In this document: one piece after another, positions 7,361 through 17,584 of the stretch
How positions within the stretch are numbered: position 1 is the stretch's first letter
How the letters are laid out: each line of letters starts with the position of its first letter
Assembly (NCBI GenBank): GCA_025361625.1
Contig: JANYKL010000090.1
Coordinates: 1 to 64,000, forward strand
DNA: 64,000 bases
Direction: 5' to 3'
From: Acidobacteriaceae bacterium
GTDB taxonomy: Bacteria > Acidobacteriota > Terriglobia > Terriglobales > Acidobacteriaceae
Program-made: the position numbers and the translations under genes
The notes under the pieces: generated by a model
The model's input: the letters and a program-made list of their open reading frames with translations, nothing else
Told to the model about the DNA's origin: nothing
The model's database searches: none

Positions 7361-8167
7361 TTATTGGCGAAGCACGCTGAAACGGCTGATCGAGTATCCG
7401 AGAGCTGCTCCGAAAAAGACATCGGAAGTGAAATGAGCGGCCAGGGACACGCGTGAACACCCTACCAGCGCTGCCGCTCCATAGGCAACGTACGGCACCC
7501 ACTTGTGATTTCCATAGCGACGGGCGGCGACAGTTGCGATCGAAAACGCAGCGATCGTATGACCCGAGGGGAATCCGCCATTCGCCCGCAGCACGGACCC
7601 TTTGCTGTCGAAAAATGAGTCATAGAGATTTCCGTTAGGCGCGAAACCCACGGGGCGGGCCCGTTTCGTGGCATCCTTCAAAACCGTAGTTACGATCTCG
7701 GCGTCCGCTACCGCTTCCGCCGCCAAAAGAGCTGTGTGCTGCGCCTTCTCGTCTTTGCGAAAGAGCCCGACCGCGTAAAACGATGCGGGAGCAACGATCG
7801 TTGCAATGCTGGTAGTTTTGGCGCTAAAAACTCTATTAAAGCTGTGATAAGACGTCGTGCGGCGGAAATAGTTTCCTTCAATCGGATCGAGTGCGAAGAT
7901 TCCGGCCGTAGTGCCGAGAACGACGGCGGTCGGCAGCAGAACGTGACCATGCAACAGTCTCACTGGAAAGGTCCAAATTTGTTTTTGATCGCTAATAATA
8001 TTTGGGAACAGCAGCTTTACTGAAACTGGGCGATCGAATTGGGGCGCCCCGCGGGAAGTCCGGGTTTCGGCGTTCGGCGGAGCGGAAGCAGGCGGCGGTT
8101 GCTCTTGCGCGGAGAGAAGAAACGGAAGAACACTGCAGGCAAAGAGCAGCGCGACCAAAAGCCTCAT
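7361..8167 (-). CDS. PAP2-family phosphatase, exported or membrane-associated
   Basis: 268 residues with a signal peptide (MRLLVALLFACSVLPFLLSAQ). The three PAP2 motifs are complete: KDATKRARP (Kx6RP), PSGHTIAAF (PSGH) and SRVSLAAHFTSD (SRx5Hx3D), placed at about residues 165-245 on the usual membrane-helix scaffold. The family removes phosphate from lipid phosphates such as undecaprenyl diphosphate or phosphatidic acid on the outer face of the inner membrane. It is divergent from the giant sensor kinase at 8530 across about 360 bases. The substrate cannot be told from sequence. Confidence 0.85.
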   Translation of the reverse strand: MRLLVALLFACSVLPFLLSAQEQPPPASAPPNAETRTSRGAPQFDRPVSVKLLFPNIISDQKQIWTFPVRLLHGHVLLPTAVVLGTTAGIFALDPIEGNYFRRTTSYHSFNRVFSAKTTSIATIVAPASFYAVGLFRKDEKAQHTALLAAEAVADAEIVTTVLKDATKRARPVGFAPNGNLYDSFFDSKGSVLRANGGFPSGHTIAAFSIATVAARRYGNHKWVPYVAYGAAALVGCSRVSLAAHFTSDVFFGAALGYSISRFSVLRQ

Positions 8168-8529
8168 GAATCATCCCCTACAGCGTAATTGGCGGAGCTT
8201 TATTCGCGGAAAAAGTAGACGCTTAGGGTGGGCCGCGCGTTGCCTGTTAGGTCGACTGTCGGCGAGGGTGCTAGTGCTAACGGGCCGCTGCGGGCAACGA
8301 GAAAAATAGCTTTGGTCACGATGTTTGCCGTTCCGCGCGTCTCGATCTTCAAGGTTCGGTCTGCGGATCAACGAGGCATACAGGTTTTACTGTATACAGC
8401 GAAACTGCTCGGGACGGCGATAATAATCGACGCTCATCCCCGTTCCGCGGAAGGCTCCGTGGCAGGAGTAGCGGTCCGAAGTGTATCAGCTGTGGAAAAT
8501 AAATAAATGACCGGCAGCCGGGTTTAACT
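8168..8529. other. Divergent intergenic region with a short palindrome
   Basis: 362 bases between the PAP2 gene and the large sensor kinase, with no convincing gene. The perfect palindrome CTGTATACAG (8390-8399) overlaps a wider inverted repeat ATACAG-N6-CTGTAT (8378-8395). It may be an operator for one of the divergent genes; nothing links it to a particular regulator. Confidence 0.35.
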
Positions 8530-11500
8530 ATGCGTGTGCTCATAGTGGATGACCATGAAGTGGTTCGACGTGGCGTGCGTTCCCTGCTCCAATCTCATTG
8601 CGAAGTATGTGGCGAAGCCGTTGACGGCCAAGACGCGATAGAAAAGGCCCGGCAGCTCAAACCTGACGTGGTCGTTATGGATGTCAGCATGCCAAATTTG
8701 AATGGCCTGGAGGCGACTCCGCTCATCCGCAACATTCTCCCAGATTGCGAAATCCTGATTCTCAGTCAGCACGAGTCTGCACAGATGGTTCGGCAAGCCT
8801 TTAAAGCGGGGGCTCGGGGTTACGTGGTGAAATCGTCTGCAGCGAGAGACTTGCCGGCTGCCTTAGAAACGATCAGTAAACATGAATCGTTTTTTGATCC
8901 GGCAGTCCTGGGAATGGCTGACCGGTCCGGCAATCTTGACGCACACGAAATCCTGCAAAGAAGCGTTGCGCTGGAGCGCGCTTTGCGGGAAAGCGAAGAA
9001 CTCTACAGGTCAACGTTTGAACTGACGGCCGTAGGGGTCGCGCACGTAAATCCCGATGGACGTTGGTTACGCGTCAACAAGAAGCTTTGCGAAATTTTGG
9101 GTTACAGCGAAACCGAGCTTATGAAGCTCACCTTTCAAAACATTACCCATCCCGAGGATCTTACCCGCGATCTGGAGGAATTTGAAAAGGTCAAAGCCGG
9201 AGTTTCGGATAGGTACTCCATCGAAAAACGATATCTCCGAAAGGATGGCACTACGATCTGGATCAACCTGGCGGTCTCCGGGGTTCGGGATTCCAGCGGC
9301 AAGCTCAAGCACTTTATTTCGGTCGTCGAAGACATCAATGAACGCCGAATTTTAGAGCGAGTCGGAGCGACGCTTGCGTCGGAGTTAGACCTGAAAAAGG
9401 TGGTACAAGTCGCAACCGATGCTGGCAGGGAATTGAGTGGAGCTGGATTTGGCGCCTTCTTCTACAACGTGCTCGACGACAAAGGCGAAAGTTACATGTT
9501 GTATACCTTGTCCGGAGCGGCCCCAGAAGACTTTTCGAAGTTCCCCATGCCTCGAAATACACGTATTTTTGCTCCCACCTTCACCGGGGATCGTACTTTG
9601 CGTCTGGACGACGTAACAAAAGATCATCGGTACGGGAAAAATCCTCCCTATCACGGTATGCCGCCGGGGCATCTGCCGGTGCGAAGCTATCTTGCCGTGC
9701 CCGTGAAGTCTCGCACTGGCGAGGTTCTTGGTGGATTGTTTTATGGGCATCCTGAAGCGGGCGTGTTCACCGAGCGCGCCGAGCAACTTGTCGAGGGGCT
9801 AGCGAAACACGCCGCAATAGCTATTGACAACGCTCGACTTTATGAACGCGCTACTTCGACGCGCACAGAAGCTGACGCAAGTGCCGAGCGTCTCCGCCTT
9901 GCGCAACAGGTCGCAAACGTCGGCACATTCGAATGGAATATCAAGACGGGTGTGAGCCGATGGACGCCAGAATTGGAGAAAATACACGGCTTGCCCCCGG
10001 GGGGTTTCGCCGGGACAAAGCCCGCATGGGAACAGTTGGTTCATCCCGATGATAGAGAGAAAGCGTTGAGACGGGTTGAGCTCGCGATGAAAGAGGGCAC
10101 ATTCGAAGGCGAGTGGCGCGTGGTTTGGCCGGACGGTTCGGTTCACTGGCTGTTGGGCAGAGGCTCAGTGCTGAAAGATGAAACGGGCGCCCCGGAACGT
10201 CTCGTGGGCGTGAACATCGACGTTACAGAAAGAAAAGGATTAGAAGAGGCGCTCCACGAGGAACAATCTAAGCTTGCTCTTGCGCTGGAATCCTCACGCA
10301 CCGCCATTTTCGACTGGGATGTCGTCCAGAATCGAGGCAGCTGGAATCCTCAGATGGCCGCCATCTACGACTTTAGTCCTGCAGCGGACTACATCACGGC
10401 GATGGAGTGGAGAGCATTATTTCATCCCGATGACGCTACCAGGCTGGCCGGAGAAGCGCACCAGATATTAACAGACAGAAAACGAGAGAAGTTCCATTTT
10501 GAGTTTCGCAATGTTCGTGAGGGCGGCGAAATCAGATGGATTCTCTCGCATGGACGAATCGTGCGAGATGCAAATGGCAATGCTTTACGCATGATCGGCA
10601 CGCATACCGACATCACTGATCAGAAGCGGGTGGAGCAGAACCTCCAACGAAGGCAAGCAGAACTGAACGAAGCCCAGCGGCTTGCGAAGATTGGCAGTTG
10701 GAGGTGGACACCTGAAACAGGCACCGTCATCTGGTCCGAAGAACTGTACCGAATCGCAGGGCGGGATTTAAATTCTCGTTCATTCAGTTATCACGATCAC
10801 TCGACCATTTACACCCGCGATAGTTGGACAAGACTGCGAGCGGCTGTCGACCAAGCTCTAAAGAAGCAAACACCGTATTCCCTTGAATTGGAACTTCTTC
10901 GCCCAGATGGAACTAAGAGGTGGGTTATCACTAATGGCGAAGCAGAATGCGATGGCCGCGGAGACGTCATCGCGCTTCGAGGAACTGTCCAGGACATCAC
11001 GGATCGGAAACAAATCGAGCGAGAACTCCGTGACAGCGAGGAACGAACCCGCTTTAGTCTTGAGGCTGCGAACGTTGGTACTTGGGAGTGGAACGTAAAG
11101 ACCGGCGAAATTCATTGGTCGAGCAACATGGAAGCTGTGCACGGCCAGGCTGCAGGTTCGTTTGGCTCGTCGTTTGAGAGCTTTCTAGAAGGTGTGTTTA
11201 CCGAAGACCGGGAAAAAGTGAAGGAGCAGATACAACTTGCACTTTCTGGTGATGGCAAATACCACGTCGAATACAGGCAGTATCGTTCCGATGGAAGCCT
11301 GGGGTGGATGGAAAGCACCGGGACAGTTGTATTTGATGCCGATGGCCAACCGATGCGGATGTTTGGTATTTGCTCGAATGTGACCGAACGCAAGGACGCG
11401 GAAGGGGCATTGAAAGACAGCGAATCGCGCCTGCGTGCCGCGTTCGGACAAAGCTACTCATTTTTTGTTTTGCTCGAAGCCGATGGCACCATCGTCGAGG

Positions 11501-12870
11501 TCAATCGCGCAGCCATGGAGGCCGCAGGTAGTACTCGCGAGCAGTTGATTGGTCGAAAGTTTTGGGAGCCTTGGTGGTCACCTCTGCCGGAGGAAGTTCA
11601 GGTTCTCAGGGACGCGATTGCAAAAGCGGCGGGGGGCACGCCGGTCCGCGATGAATGCTGTTTCTGTCTCTCCGACGGAACTCGGCGGTTCGCAGATCGT
11701 AGTCTCAGCCCTGTGTTAGACGATAGAGGAAATGTATCCATAATCGTTGCGACAGCATTGGATATCACGGAGCGAAAGCAAGCTGAAAAGGCGTTGCGCG
11801 AAAGCGAACAGCGTCTTCGGGTGGTTACCGATGCGACGCCCATCATGGTCTGGATGTCTGGCACAGACAAACTTTGTTATTACTTTAATAAAAGTTGGTT
11901 GGATTTCGTCGGGCGCACTCTCGAACAAGAATCGGGTAATGGCTGGGCGGAAAATGTGCATCCAGACGATTTTGATCGCTGCCTCCAAATTTACGTAAGC
12001 TCCTTTGAGGCTCGTCTTTCTTTCAAGATGGAGTACCGTATGCGGCATCACACGGGTCAATACCGCTGGATCATTGATTGCGGGGTGCCACGATATACGC
12101 CGGATGGAACGTTTGAAGGATATGTGGGCGGCTGTCTCGACATGCACGACCAAAAAGAGGCGGCGGAGAAGGTTCGGATCGCCGACGAAGCAATGCGCCT
12201 GATGAAGATACAGGATCAAGAACGGCGGCATATCGCCCGCGAATTGCACGACAGTGCTGGGCAAACGTTGGCGGTTCTAGGCATGAGCCTTGCGAGATTG
12301 GTTCAAAGGACCGATGCGGTCTCCCCTGAGTTGGCGAAAACAGGAAAAGAGATCGAAGAGATTGTTCAACAGCTGAGCCGGGAGATACGCACCACCTCTT
12401 ACCTATTGCATCCACCACTGTTAGACGAGTGTGGGCTAGCTTCTACGCTGAAAGCCTACGTCCAGGGCATTGTTGAACGCAGCGGACTGTTGATCGACGT
12501 CAGCATCCCAGATGATCTCGGAAGACTTCCCCCTGACATGGAGCTTGCGATCTTTCGCATCGTGCAGGAATGTTTAACAAATATTCACCGTCACTCTGGA
12601 AGCAAGACGGCCAGTATTCAAGTTGATCGCCGAGCCGGAAGCATTTGTGTCGAAGTTCGTGATGGGGGAAAGGGAATATCCCCCGAACGCTTGAACGAGA
12701 TTCAGTCGGGGGGCGCAGGGGTGGGAATCAGGGGAATAAGGGAACGATTACGTCATCTGCATGCCGAAATGCGTATTGAATCCAACAGCTCAGGCACCTG
12801 CATTTCGGCCGACATTCCCCTGCCGAAGGATGCACAGTTGACCGATATCCAACCGCTACAGGAAGTGTAG
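8530..12870 (+). CDS. Receiver-PAS-GAF-multi-PAS histidine kinase (1446 aa)
   Basis: Soluble signalling protein with no membrane segment. Order: receiver domain (about 1-118; acidic DD in VDDHE, phospho-acceptor Asp in [10 protein letters not shown], conserved Lys in VVKSS), PAS (about 155-270), GAF (about 275-440), six further PAS/PAC units (about 450-1200, each ending in a DITERK-like motif), then a HisKA_3 dimerisation domain with phospho-acceptor His in [10 protein letters not shown] and a NarX-type ATPase ([31 protein letters not shown]). The kinase half is the type that phosphorylates NarL/LuxR-type regulators, and the N-terminal receiver itself resembles that type but has no DNA-binding domain. 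It starts at ATG 8530 after a poor ribosome site. Confidence 0.92.
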   Translation: MRVLIVDDHEVVRRGVRSLLQSHCEVCGEAVDGQDAIEKARQLKPDVVVMDVSMPNLNGLEATPLIRNILPDCEILILSQHESAQMVRQAFKAGARGYVVKSSAARDLPAALETISKHESFFDPAVLGMADRSGNLDAHEILQRSVALERALRESEELYRSTFELTAVGVAHVNPDGRWLRVNKKLCEILGYSETELMKLTFQNITHPEDLTRDLEEFEKVKAGVSDRYSIEKRYLRKDGTTIWINLAVSGVRDSSGKLKHFISVVEDINERRILERVGATLASELDLKKVVQVATDAGRELSGAGFGAFFYNVLDDKGESYMLYTLSGAAPEDFSKFPMPRNTRIFAPTFTGDRTLRLDDVTKDHRYGKNPPYHGMPPGHLPVRSYLAVPVKSRTGEVLGGLFYGHPEAGVFTERAEQLVEGLAKHAAIAIDNARLYERATSTRTEADASAERLRLAQQVANVGTFEWNIKTGVSRWTPELEKIHGLPPGGFAGTKPAWEQLVHPDDREKALRRVELAMKEGTFEGEWRVVWPDGSVHWLLGRGSVLKDETGAPERLVGVNIDVTERKGLEEALHEEQSKLALALESSRTAIFDWDVVQNRGSWNPQMAAIYDFSPAADYITAMEWRALFHPDDATRLAGEAHQILTDRKREKFHFEFRNVREGGEIRWILSHGRIVRDANGNALRMIGTHTDITDQKRVEQNLQRRQAELNEAQRLAKIGSWRWTPETGTVIWSEELYRIAGRDLNSRSFSYHDHSTIYTRDSWTRLRAAVDQALKKQTPYSLELELLRPDGTKRWVITNGEAECDGRGDVIALRGTVQDITDRKQIERELRDSEERTRFSLEAANVGTWEWNVKTGEIHWSSNMEAVHGQAAGSFGSSFESFLEGVFTEDREKVKEQIQLALSGDGKYHVEYRQYRSDGSLGWMESTGTVVFDADGQPMRMFGICSNVTERKDAEGALKDSESRLRAAFGQSYSFFVLLEADGTIVEVNRAAMEAAGSTREQLIGRKFWEPWWSPLPEEVQVLRDAIAKAAGGTPVRDECCFCLSDGTRRFADRSLSPVLDDRGNVSIIVATALDITERKQAEKALRESEQRLRVVTDATPIMVWMSGTDKLCYYFNKSWLDFVGRTLEQESGNGWAENVHPDDFDRCLQIYVSSFEARLSFKMEYRMRHHTGQYRWIIDCGVPRYTPDGTFEGYVGGCLDMHDQKEAAEKVRIADEAMRLMKIQDQERRHIARELHDSAGQTLAVLGMSLARLVQRTDAVSPELAKTGKEIEEIVQQLSREIRTTSYLLHPPLLDECGLASTLKAYVQGIVERSGLLIDVSIPDDLGRLPPDMELAIFRIVQECLTNIHRHSGSKTASIQVDRRAGSICVEVRDGGKGISPERLNEIQSGGAGVGIRGIRERLRHLHAEMRIESNSSGTCISADIPLPKDAQLTDIQPLQEV

Positions 12871-13118
12871 AAGGCGCGTCACGTCTGACACTGTCACAAT
12901 GATGGAACATCGCAATCGGGCGGCCGCCACTTATTTCAAGCAGCTTTCTGGGCCGGCAACTTTTTTCCTCCTTCGGTGTTGTAAACAGTGAATCTTCGCG
13001 TTTGCTTGATCCGGCGGACGTGAAGTTCGAGGTATTTGTCTTACTGTCAGAAATCCGGCTGTCAGAAATTCCGGCTCCGATACTCGCAGCAGTTGCGAGC
13101 CAGAAAAGAGAAACACTG

Positions 13119-14306
13119 ATGCGTATCAATCGTATTGTTTCCTGCTTTTTAGTTGCTTTTGTGATGATGGTGGCTCTCAGCGGTGCATCGTCTGCACAAA
13201 TTGGCGTCGGAATTTCAGTCCGCATCGGCCCGCCACCACTGCCAGTTTATGTTCAACCGATGTGCCCGGGAGACGGGTATATCTGGACGCCCGGCTACTG
13301 GGCATGGAGCGACGACGATGGCTACTATTGGGTGCCTGGCACATGGGTGCGCGGTCCCATGGGGATGCTATGGACTCCTGGCTATTGGGGTTGGAATAAC
13401 GGCCTGTATGCGTGGAATGACGGCTACTGGGGACCCCACATCGGCTTTTATGGCGGCATCAATTATGGCTTTGGCTACACCGGTGTAGGTTTCTTCGGTG
13501 GATATTGGCAGGGCGACCGGTTTTTCTACAATCGGAGCGTGACCAACGTCAACGTCACCAATATCACCAATGTCTACAACAAGACGGTCATCAACAACAA
13601 CAACACCCATGTCAGCTTCAGCGGCGGCCACGGCGGAGTCCGCGCTCGGCCTACTCGGGAACAGCAGGCTGCGGCCCATGAACGTCATACGCCTCCGATC
13701 GGTCCTCAGGTTCAGCACATGCAAGCCGCTAGAGGCAATCGTCAGCTGCTGGCTTCTGTGAATCATGGGCGTCCGGCAGTCGCAGCCACCGCCAGACCCG
13801 GAGACTTTAGCCACGCGGTACCAGCCAGGGCTGCGGGCGGAGCTTACCATCCACCAAAGATGTCGGCGAGAGAGGCAGCTGCTAATCGTGGTGGAAGCTC
13901 TAATCGCACTAGCCCCAACCGCACTACAGGGGCGACCAACAACCGATCTACCTCATCGAATCGAGGCCCAGCGACGCAGTATCGAAATAATTCTCGGCCA
14001 GAAGTCTCGCGTGGGACTTCATCGTCAAATCACTCCACTGAAAGTAGGACGAACCGAGGGGAGAACAGGACGAACGCGAACGCTCCCGTCCGACAGAATG
14101 ATCGTTCGTCGAGTTCGACCCGCCGAGAGAGTGCGCCGCCGCCGCATGAGTCTCGCCAACCGCAACGTGAAGCTGCGCCCCCAAGACGGGAGAGTCCGCC
14201 CCCGCAAAGACAGGCTGCCCCGCCACGCAGGGAAAGCCCGCCGCCTCCTCAGCGATCCGATCCGAGGGGCGAACGTAAGCCTCCCACCGGGGGGCGCCAA
14301 GGCTAG
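13119..14306 (+). CDS. Exported YXWGXW-repeat protein with Pro/Arg/Ser-rich tail
   Basis: The track starts at 13002, but the ATG at 13119 opens a signal peptide (MRINRIVSCFLVAFVMMVAL ... SSAQ) and fits better. The mature N-terminal part carries aromatic repeats (YIWTPGYWAWS, YYWVPGTWV, LWTPGYWGWNNG, YAWNDGYWG) of the YXWGXW family, then a Gly/Tyr/Phe-rich stretch and Asn/Thr-rich linker. From about residue 150 the protein is low-complexity, ending in PPRRES/PPPQR repeats. Such proteins are common in Acidobacteriota and Proteobacteria and are thought to be surface or envelope proteins; their role is unknown. A strong hairpin follows the stop. Confidence 0.8.
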   Translation: MRINRIVSCFLVAFVMMVALSGASSAQIGVGISVRIGPPPLPVYVQPMCPGDGYIWTPGYWAWSDDDGYYWVPGTWVRGPMGMLWTPGYWGWNNGLYAWNDGYWGPHIGFYGGINYGFGYTGVGFFGGYWQGDRFFYNRSVTNVNVTNITNVYNKTVINNNNTHVSFSGGHGGVRARPTREQQAAAHERHTPPIGPQVQHMQAARGNRQLLASVNHGRPAVAATARPGDFSHAVPARAAGGAYHPPKMSAREAAANRGGSSNRTSPNRTTGATNNRSTSSNRGPATQYRNNSRPEVSRGTSSSNHSTESRTNRGENRTNANAPVRQNDRSSSSTRRESAPPPHESRQPQREAAPPRRESPPPQRQAAPPRRESPPPPQRSDPRGERKPPTGGRQG

Positions 14307-14329
14307 GGATACAGAGTGAATCCACTTCC

Positions 14330-14361
14330 GCGCCAGCCTGCTGGCAATTTCAGGCTGGCGC
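14330..14361 (+). terminator. Perfect 11-bp hairpin after the YXWGXW gene
   Basis: GCGCCAGCCTG and CAGGCTGGCGC are perfect reverse complements with a 10-base loop, 24 bases after the stop codon. There is no U-tract, so it is either a Rho-assisted terminator or an mRNA 3'-end stabiliser. Confidence 0.5.
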
Positions 14362-14424
14362 GATCGCGCATCGCGTCATGACTTCCCGGAATGCGAAGCT
14401 CCGGCTTGTGCTTCGATCTGCGAG

Positions 14425-14450
14425 GCACTATGCGATTGCACTATGCGATT
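14425..14450. repeat. Perfect 13-bp tandem duplication
   Basis: GCACTATGCGATT occurs twice in a row, followed by GCA of a third unit, in the gap between the YXWGXW gene and the second sensor kinase. It is probably a slippage product; no function evident. Confidence 0.7.
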
Positions 14451-14473
14451 GCATTAAAGAGACAGGCGTCAGT

Positions 14474-14504
14474 CCCCTTGCAGTCAGGGGTGTTCTATTT
14501 TTTT
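14474..14504 (+). terminator. Possible rho-independent terminator
   Basis: CCCCT-N7-AGGGG stem followed by TGTTCTATTTTTTT. The stem is only 5 bp, so this is a weak call. It lies in the 470-base gap between 14306 and 14776, where I see no gene. Confidence 0.4.
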
Positions 14505-14775
14505 CGAACCCGCCAAGATACCGCTTGCCCAGCCGAATGAGCTAGACGTAGATCGTCTTGCCGCTCATGGCTATCTCGAACCGCGGTGAGGAAGAACGCA
14601 TCCATCATTGGAGCGTTCATTGTGATTTTCATTACCGAATCTTGGCAGGCCTTGGTTTCCCTCAGCATTGACAACACGCAGTGATCGACAATATCTTAGG
14701 CGGACAAATTCGTCGTCGGCATACGGATCACGTTCACTCATTCCGCAGTACTCTCAGTCGCCCGAAGGAGGCGTC

Positions 14776-15948
14776 ATGCACTTATCTGATTTTATTTCCG
14801 GGAATATGGAGTCCATTGTTCAGGCTTGGGAGGACTTTGCGCGGACCATCGAGCCTCCTGCGCTTACCATGGATAGAACAGCGCTAAGAAATCACGCATC
14901 CGCCATGCTGAGAGTGATCGCCAAGGATCTCGCTGCCGGGCAAACGGCGTTGGAGCAGTCTGAAAAATCGAAGGGGCGCGGCCTTCGCGAAGATGATGAC
15001 ACCGCAGCTGAGTCACATGCTGATGCACGTCTCCTTTCGGGGTACACAATTGAGCAAATTGTGTCAGAATTCCGCGCATTAAGGGCAAGTGTGCTGCGAC
15101 TTTGGTCAAATTCTGCCGAAAAACGACAAGATATCAATCCGGTGGACATCATCCGCTTCAATGAAGCGATCGATCAGGCACTCGCGGAATCGGTAGGGCG
15201 CTATGCCCGGGCGGTCAAGAAATCGCAGAACTTGTTTCTGTCTATTCTTGGCCACGATTTGCGTCCCTCGCTGCAAGATTCCGTCACCGGTGCAAGCCTA
15301 ATCATGAGCACTACTTATATTGCCAGCAAACACAATGAGTTGGCCACGCGGATCTTTACCAGCGAACAGAGGATGCTTAAGCTGGTCGACAACTTGCTCG
15401 ATTTTACGCTCACCCAACTAGGCTCGGGTCTTCCCATCAAGGTGAAGAAGACAGACATTGGCAACCTTTGTTTGGGTGCAATTGAAGAGTTGCGCACGAA
15501 GTATCCCGAACGCACGATTGAGTTTAGCGCGAAGGGCAACAGAGAGGGATTCTGGGATGGAGCCAGAATCGCGCAGGTCTTTTACAACTTAGTCTGTAAC
15601 GCGTTACAAAACGGTGCCCAGGCGGAGCCTGTAACCGTGCATTTAGATTGCGGCTCGGACGAGGTTGTCGCGAGAATAAAAAACAAAGGCGCCCCGATCG
15701 ATCGAGAAAGAATGCAAACCATTTTTGAACCCGTCCTGCGCTTTACAGAGGAAGACTCGGCTGGTCACGCAAACGAGACAAGTCTTGGTATCGGCCTTTA
15801 CATCACGCGCGAAATCGTGCAAGCCCACCAGGGGATCATCGACGTGGATTCGTCAACCGGCGAGGGCACGACTTTCACAGTCCATTTACCGCGCACTACG
15901 AAAGTTGAAATGGGCCGTAAAGAAACTGTTGCCCACGCCACACTGTAG
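14776..15948 (+). CDS. Sensor histidine kinase with RsbRD-type N-terminal domain
   Basis: The start is set at ATG 14776, which has AAGGAGG four bases upstream; the track ORF begins 36 codons earlier without such a site. About 390 residues, soluble. The N-terminal region (about 1-165) resembles the RsbRD/RsbT co-antagonist sensory fold (IVQAWEDFARTIEPP, LLSGYTIEQIVSEFRALRAS). A dimerisation helix follows with the His in SILGHDLRPSLQ, then a HATPase_c domain: N box FYNLVCNALQN, a modified G1 region (KNKGAPI in place of DNG-type), FEP, and GIGLYITREIVQAHQG. No response regulator is adjacent. It probably reads a cytosolic cue. Confidence 0.85.
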   Translation: MHLSDFISGNMESIVQAWEDFARTIEPPALTMDRTALRNHASAMLRVIAKDLAAGQTALEQSEKSKGRGLREDDDTAAESHADARLLSGYTIEQIVSEFRALRASVLRLWSNSAEKRQDINPVDIIRFNEAIDQALAESVGRYARAVKKSQNLFLSILGHDLRPSLQDSVTGASLIMSTTYIASKHNELATRIFTSEQRMLKLVDNLLDFTLTQLGSGLPIKVKKTDIGNLCLGAIEELRTKYPERTIEFSAKGNREGFWDGARIAQVFYNLVCNALQNGAQAEPVTVHLDCGSDEVVARIKNKGAPIDRERMQTIFEPVLRFTEEDSAGHANETSLGIGLYITREIVQAHQGIIDVDSSTGEGTTFTVHLPRTTKVEMGRKETVAHATL

Positions 15949-16053
15949 GGTTCCAGACTACGGACAGCCTTTTTTTCGTTCATAAATTTACAAGCCGCTA
16001 GCTTCATGCGGACGATGATGCTCACGAAATTCTCCGGTCGCATGGATGCCGGA

Positions 16054-17361
16054 TTATGAAAGATTTCGCTGCAACGTTGCGCGATCCAGTTCATGCTCCC
16101 AACGAGCGATCACGAGTGTGGCCACTCCGTTCCCAACCATATTGATCAAGGCGCGGAACATGCTCATAAAACGATCGATGCCCAGAATGAGCGCCATTCC
16201 AGCCACAGGGATGCTGGGAACAACCATCAGCGTGCCAACCAGGGCGATAAACGCGGCCCCGGACACTCCGCTCGCGCCCTTCGAAGTTAGAATCGCCACG
16301 CCGAGAATGGTCAACTGCTGCGACAGGCTCAGATGCGTGTTGGTAGCTTGCGCTACGAAGATTGCGGCCAGCGTCATATAAATGCTGGTTCCGTCCGTAT
16401 TAAAGGTATAGCCGGTCGGCACAACTAGACCGACCAGTGGCTTGGAGCAGCCGAGTTTTTCAAGCTTTGCCATTAAGCTTGGCAATGCCGGCTCTGAGGA
16501 ACTTGTCGCCAGCACAAGCAGCATTTCCTCCTTGATATACAGGAGAAACTTAAGAATTCCGAAGCCGGCCGCCCTTGCGATTCCTCCCATGACGATAAGT
16601 ACAAAGAGTGTTCCCGTGATGTAGAAAGTGGCGATGAGTTTCGCCAAGGGACCGAGCGCACTGATGCCATATTTTCCAACCGTGAAGGCCATGGCGCCAA
16701 ACGCGCCGATTGGCGCGAACTTCATGAGAATGTTAATGATTTCGAAAACCAGGTGAGTCAACACTTCGAAAAAGTCGACCAGCGGTCTACAGTGGGGACC
16801 TGCAGCCGACAACGCAAATCCAAACAGCACCGAAACGAATAGGACTTCAAGAATGTCGCCTTTGGCGAATGCGTCCACTACTGTCGTCGGGATAATGTGG
16901 ATTACAAAATCGGACACGGACTGCGCTTTCGCTTGCCCCGCATAGGAGGCGACTTCCCGGGTATCGAGAGTAGCCGGATCCGCATTGAAGCCCTTGCCGG
17001 TTGGGACCAGATTTCCGACGATGAGCCCGACAACGAGCGCCAACGTCGACACAATCTCGAAGTAAATTAGCGCTTTACCGCCGACTCTCCCGACCTTCCC
17101 CATGTCCTCCATCCCGGCGATGCCAGTGACCACGGTGCAGAAGATCATGAGAGTGATAATCATCGAGATCAGCCGAATGAAAGCATCGCCGAGAGGCTTC
17201 ATGGCAATCGCTCTCCCTGGACTGAAATGGCCGACTACAACAGCCAGAACCATCGCGATTGACACTTGTACCCACAGGGTTGCGTACCACGCTTGCTTCT
17301 TGGGAACAGGAGTGCCGATCTCTGGCAACGGCGAGATCGGAGCGGTCAGACTGTCGGTCAA
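16054..17361 (-). CDS. dctA: C4-dicarboxylate/cation symporter (DctA-like, SDF family)
   Basis: 435 residues with the eight-helix plus two-hairpin fold of sodium/proton-coupled dicarboxylate transporters. Typical blocks: [37 protein letters not shown], hairpin motif [10 protein letters not shown], the transport signature [16 protein letters not shown] and [14 protein letters not shown]. It imports succinate, fumarate or malate across the inner membrane. Translation starts at TTG 17361, preceded by GAGGAG at suitable spacing. Transcribed divergently from the MFS gene fragment. No dctBD-type regulator is adjacent. Confidence 0.93.
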   Translation of the reverse strand: MTDSLTAPISPLPEIGTPVPKKQAWYATLWVQVSIAMVLAVVVGHFSPGRAIAMKPLGDAFIRLISMIITLMIFCTVVTGIAGMEDMGKVGRVGGKALIYFEIVSTLALVVGLIVGNLVPTGKGFNADPATLDTREVASYAGQAKAQSVSDFVIHIIPTTVVDAFAKGDILEVLFVSVLFGFALSAAGPHCRPLVDFFEVLTHLVFEIINILMKFAPIGAFGAMAFTVGKYGISALGPLAKLIATFYITGTLFVLIVMGGIARAAGFGILKFLLYIKEEMLLVLATSSSEPALPSLMAKLEKLGCSKPLVGLVVPTGYTFNTDGTSIYMTLAAIFVAQATNTHLSLSQQLTILGVAILTSKGASGVSGAAFIALVGTLMVVPSIPVAGMALILGIDRFMSMFRALINMVGNGVATLVIARWEHELDRATLQRNLS

Positions 17362-17446
17362 AGATTCTCCTCAGGTTCAGACGGGGCGTCCGCTGCCATT
17401 GTATATTTTTAAAAAAAATAAACATGAAGGGCTTTTCATCTTGCAA

Positions 17447-17470
17447 GCGTGCCAGACAGCGTGCCAGACA
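17447..17470. repeat. 12-bp tandem duplication
   Basis: GCGTGCCAGACA is present twice back to back in the gap upstream of dctA and the MFS gene. Likely replication slippage; no regulatory reading offered. Confidence 0.6.
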
Positions 17471-17584
17471 GCGGGCGGAACGGCCTCCTGGATGCGTTCG
17501 TATCTTTTGGCTGTGGGTGCGACTTGCGGGGCTCAAGGTTGAGGACCGCCTTGCAAACGACATCTCGCTGGAGCAAAATGCCAC

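Noticed and set aside
8390-8399. LexA/SOS-type box (CTGTATACAG)
   Set aside because: Shorter than the CTG-N10-CAG pattern, and neither neighbour is an SOS gene.
11716-12264. 182-aa minus-strand ORF inside the giant kinase
   Set aside because: Antisense shadow of PAS7 and the kinase domain, with no recognisable motif.
13765-14319. 184-aa plus-strand ORF, Arg/Pro-rich
   Set aside because: It overlaps the YXWGXW protein in another frame; its composition is what the repetitive CG-rich tail gives when shifted, and it has no ribosome site.
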